15,685 nucleotides of DNA from contig CADWAF010004317.1 in NCBI GenBank assembly GCA_902984215.1, forward strand, positions 1 to 15,685, read 5' to 3'. The position numbers and the translations under genes are program-made. The DNA comes from Willaertia magna (Eukaryota; Heterolobosea; Eutetramitea; Acrasida; Naegleriidae). Below, piece after piece: positions 14,201-15,685 of this stretch. The notes under the pieces were generated by a model that was given only the letters and a program-made list of their open reading frames with translations, had not been told where the DNA came from and ran no database searches. The first letter of the stretch is position 1, and every line of letters starts with the position of its first letter.

Positions 14201-15150
14201 CTATTATTCCAATGATCTTAGTAAATGGTGCACAAGGAATAGGTACTGGATGGTCTTCTACTATTCCAACCTTTAATCCATTAGATATTATTGATAAATT
14301 ATTATTCTTATTAAAGAAAGAAGATAATACTTTAGAAGAAGTAAAAGGAAATGATTTAATGATATGGGCTAGAGGATTTAAGGGAACGTGTGAAAGAATC
14401 TCTTCTTCAAACTCTTATCAAGTAAATGGTATCTATAAATTAGAAGGTAATGAATTAATGATAACGGAATTACCTATTGGAACGTGGACAGAAAACTATA
14501 AAGAATATTTATTAAGCATGATTGAAAAGTTTACTAGTTCGGGAAGTAAGGTACAAGTAAAAGAGTATCATACAGAGAATGAAGTAAAATTTATTTTGAA
14601 AGGGAATCATGGGGTTTTATTAAGTTTAACAGACAAGTTAAAGCTACAAGAAAAGATTTCATGTAGGAATATGTATGCTTTTAATGAGGATTATAGTGAG
14701 ATTAAGTTATATGATAGTCCAATGGAGATTATTAAAGAGTTTTATGAAGTTAGGTTGAGATATTATGAAAAACGTAAAGATTATATGATTAATAATTTAC
14801 AACAAGAAATGTTAATTTTAGAGAATAAGGTTAAATTTTTAAAGTTTGTTACTTTAAATCAATTAAATTTACAAAAATTTATTAAAACTAAGGAAGATAG
14901 TGTAGCTAACTTTTTGATTGATCAAGTTGGTTTGAAGAGAAGAAATGAAAAGGATAGTTTTGAGTATATTACATCTTTATCTGTTTTAAAGTTAACTAAT
15001 GAGAATATAGAGAAGTACAAGAAACAATTGGAAGAAAAACAACTAGTATTTAGTCAATTGAGTAATTCTTCTCCAAAGGATTTGTGGAAAAAAGATTTAT
15101 TGAGGTTGAAAAACGAATTGATAAGATTGAAATTTAACTGGAGTTGCTAA
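11230..15150 (+). CDS. top2: DNA topoisomerase II (type IIA), probably mitochondrial form
   Basis: A 1306-residue eukaryotic topoisomerase II, which passes one DNA duplex through a transient double-strand break using ATP. The start is the first ATG (AAAAAATGAAA). Residues 1-80 form an extension rich in Lys, Ser, Gln and Asn with few acidic residues, resembling a mitochondrial presequence. The ATPase domain follows: RPDTYVGS (99-106), DEILVNAVDN (Asn172), GRNGYGAKL (243-251) and the QTK loop with switch Lys516. The TOPRIM domain has EGDSAK (Glu597), PLRGKV and DQDPDGSH (Asp678, 680, 682). The cleavage domain has the catalytic Tyr953 in SARYIFT next to Arg952, and GIGTGW (1003-1008) with the DNA-intercalating Ile1004. 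The C-gate coiled coil follows, and the protein ends at its base (KDLWKKDLLRLKNEL), without the long charged tail of nuclear forms. All catalytic residues are present. Asn- or Lys-rich insertions interrupt the ATPase domain, one carrying RGRK (309-312). Confidence 0.95.
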   Translation: MKRLIKSKDVFIPSSLSFPQQQSLNKSKFYSCHSIINKKNSHSTYNLDKTIIGNKKLHFSTQLFLSQKNKEQQEKEIKETKAYATIYQRKTPIQHVLERPDTYVGSLERTRKNMFILKEEISQQQQLEENDKKNVTDNTIDKQINNNSLNITLQEVDFIPALYRIIDEILVNAVDNYHRKETNTNLVKIEIDPQNNFIHIFNNGKSIPIVLHPKENIYIPELVFGYLLTSSNFNDDEIKFTGGRNGYGAKLTNIFSKKFMIEILDEFGNLYKQTWRENMSICEKPEIIKASTIIKNESNNNEVKNTTKRGRKVKVEPYIKVSFQPDLKRFNSNGLEFEENFIPLVKRRIYDLAAINPNLNVILNNQIVNVNHFKDYVKLFYNNYLIRKQQNNEMNMESSTNDSTENVDSNVVVAEKKVHHLHYPIAYKKINDTFEIAVGPSIVEDEFSQMSFVNSIATNLGGNHINVILQQIVKKLMEYIEKNHKDLHITPNMIQNQISLFVNCLIENPVFDSQTKETLTTKYFLLSSKLIISDDFISMIIKETGIIDKIVTFSKIKSLQQSKRHRRKEVTINIPKLEDAHFAGTNKSKECTLILTEGDSAKALAISGLSVIGREYFGVFPLRGKVLNVQNATKSQIKNNEEIQNLMKILGLENISKDLNFEDISKHLRYGKILIMCDQDPDGSHIKGLLINFIHNFYPALLQNNFLEQFITPLIKVSFGNEVKSFYSIREFENWKQSQQQGQKLESSNNNNLKKWKIKYYKGLGTNTAKEAKEYFSALGKHKIKFVYDENTKELLNTIFDSTKANLRKEWLKQFNNNSSEYDNDTIIKINKGKYDFKTMTISDFINGELIYYSKLNNIRTIPNVIDGLKVSQRKVLFSCFKRKLINDEMKVAQLAGYVSEHSAYHHGEQTLHSTITNMAQDFVGSNNIPLLYPSGQFGTRLQGGDDAASARYIFTRLNKLTRLIFMEEDDNILDYNEEDGINVEPQYYVPIIPMILVNGAQGIGTGWSSTIPTFNPLDIIDKLLFLLKKEDNTLEEVKGNDLMIWARGFKGTCERISSSNSYQVNGIYKLEGNELMITELPIGTWTENYKEYLLSMIEKFTSSGSKVQVKEYHTENEVKFILKGNHGVLLSLTDKLKLQEKISCRNMYAFNEDYSEIKLYDSPMEIIKEFYEVRLRYYEKRKDYMINNLQQEMLILENKVKFLKFVTLNQLNLQKFIKTKEDSVANFLIDQVGLKRRNEKDSFEYITSLSVLKLTNENIEKYKKQLEEKQLVFSQLSNSSPKDLWKKDLLRLKNELIRLKFNWSC

Positions 15151-15152
15151 TC

Positions 15153-15158
15153 AATAAA
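15153..15158 (+). terminator. Candidate polyadenylation signal of the topoisomerase gene
   Basis: AATAAA lies 3-8 nt after the stop codon. This is close but fits the very short 3' regions of the other genes here. Confidence 0.35.
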
Positions 15159-15239
15159 TTAACAGTAATAGTGTTTTATAATCCAACCAATATCCAACTT
15201 TCTTTTACCTTAATACCTTGTTAACCCCGTTCAGCGTGT

Positions 15240-15251
15240 TGGAGCGCTCCA
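15240..15251. other. Perfect 12-bp palindrome TGGAGCGCTCCA
   Basis: The sequence is identical to its reverse complement and has eight G/C in twelve bases, in an otherwise A+T-rich spacer between two convergent genes. It could be a protein-binding site, a cruciform or RNA hairpin affecting 3' end formation, or chance. Confidence 0.3.
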
Positions 15252-15414
15252 TTTTTGTGGCAAACACGTGATTTTTACCACTTTACAAAAACAAGATACG
15301 CAGTTTTGAATAGAATTATTGTTTTATTTAACTTAGGGTACTAGCATTAGCACTAGATTTACATTTACAGGGAATAGTGAGGATATGGATACAAAATTGG
15401 AGGTTAGCAATAAT

Positions 15415-15685
15415 TTACTCTTGCTTATTCTTCTTTGTCTTTGGACCTTCTTCTTCATCCTTTTCTTGTTTTTCTTCTTTTTCTTCTTTATCATCACCTT
15501 CTTTTTCATCACTTTCTTCTTTTTCAGCGGTCTTCTTTTTTCTTCCGCGAGTCTTCTTTGTAGCCTTCTTTGTTGTCTTCTTTTCCTTTTCCTCACCTTC
15601 TTTTGCTTCTCCTTCTTCACCTTCCTTCTTTTCACCTTCTCCTTCTTCTCCTTCCTTCTTTCTCTTTTGACCTCTCTTCTTATTT
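15415..15685 (-). CDS. C-terminus of a Lys/Glu-rich, AT-hook-like protein (partial)
   Basis: Reading the minus strand from the window edge, a frame is open for 89 codons to a TAA (complement of 15415-15417); the start lies beyond 15685. The translation begins NKKRGQKRKKEGEEGEG, continues with Glu/Lys/Gly-rich blocks, contains KKATKKTRGRKKKTAEKEE, and ends GPKTKKNKQE. KTRGRKKK resembles an AT-hook (RGR core flanked by Lys, without the usual Pro). Such tails occur in nuclear, chromatin or nucleolar proteins, but also in other charged proteins, so function is not assigned. This frame is preferred over two other open frames in the same purine-rich DNA because its codons are well-formed GAA/AAG/GGT with balanced Lys and Glu, and it ends cleanly. 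It is convergent with the topoisomerase gene. Confidence 0.65.
   Translation of the reverse strand, partial: NKKRGQKRKKEGEEGEGEKKEGEEGEAKEGEEKEKKTTKKATKKTRGRKKKTAEKEESDEKEGDDKEEKEEKQEKDEEEGPKTKKNKQE
15421..15685. repeat. Polypyrimidine/polypurine strand-asymmetric tract (CTT/GAA-rich)
   Basis: The + strand is almost entirely C and T in CTT/TTC repeats for about 260 bp, with few purines; the minus strand is the matching GAA/AAG tract. It encodes the Lys/Glu-rich tail and explains the long open frames present in several phases on both strands. Confidence 0.7.

Larger units (their letters stand above)
15151..15414. other. Spacer between convergent topoisomerase and Lys/Glu-rich genes
   Basis: No gene is seen in this 264-bp stretch. 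It holds a perfect 12-bp GC-rich palindrome TGGAGCGCTCCA (15240-15251), a CACGTG palindrome (15265-15270), and a hexamer-like repeat TAGCAT-TAGCAC-TAGATT (15343-15360). Both flanking genes end here, so it should carry only 3' UTRs, which makes the GC-rich palindrome unexpected. Confidence 0.55.

Noticed and set aside
15333..15670. Lys/Arg-rich minus-strand frame (15333-15635) and Ser/Phe-rich plus-strand frame (15377-15670)
   Set aside because: Both are phase shadows of the polypurine tract. Their extreme compositions are by-products of GAA/CTT repeats, and the minus frame ending at 15415 gives a more balanced protein.
1..15685. Mobile elements, CRISPR arrays, toxin or viral genes
   Set aside because: No transposase, integrase, reverse transcriptase, terminal repeats, spaced repeat arrays or viral hallmark proteins are visible in any frame.

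Overview
The window is A+T-rich eukaryotic nuclear DNA from a free-living protist. It carries long single-exon genes, TAA/TGA/TAG all read as stops, codon choice strongly biased to A/T-ending codons, poly-Asn (AAT/AAC) and poly-Gln (CAA) tracts inside proteins, and short A/T-homopolymer-rich spacers. The set of Yak1-type kinase, clathrin light chain, multi-CBS regulator and eukaryotic type IIA topoisomerase fits an amoeba. A heterolobosean (Naegleria-like) or a dictyostelid would both fit. The lack of visible introns in seven complete genes leans towards Naegleria-like, and the poly-Asn richness leans towards dictyostelid; I cannot settle this from the sequence.

Layout from left to right: 1-219, leader with a possible tail of an upstream gene; 220-1455 (+), GNAT N-acetyltransferase with a long unrecognised N-terminal region; 1456-2215, non-coding spacer with a small foldable element just after the stop codon; 2216-5404 (+), Yak1/DYRK protein kinase with a very long Asn/Ser/Gly-rich tail; 5405-5792, spacer with a 12-bp palindrome and a TATA-like box; 5793-6791 (+), four-CBS protein resembling the AMPK gamma/SNF4 class; 6817-7581 (-), clathrin light chain, tail-to-tail with the CBS gene (25 bp between stops); 7741-9519 (-), unrecognised coiled-coil/basic-linker protein; 9520-9660, divergent promoter with an E2F-like site and a 12-bp direct repeat; 9661-11163 (+), unrecognised 500-residue protein; 11230-15150 (+), DNA topoisomerase II with an N-terminal presequence-like extension and no nuclear-type C-terminal tail, probably the mitochondrial form; 15151-15414, spacer with a GC-rich palindrome; 15415-15685 (-), the C-terminus of a Lys/Glu-rich protein with an AT-hook-like motif, cut by the window edge.

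There is no operon-like functional cluster. The Yak1 kinase and the AMPK-gamma-like protein both belong to nutrient/stress signalling families but have separate promoters. The most interesting part is the divergent pair of unrecognised genes around 9.5 kb, which share a compact promoter with a perfect E2F-type octamer. Nothing in the window looks like a mobile element, CRISPR array, rRNA or canonical tRNA.
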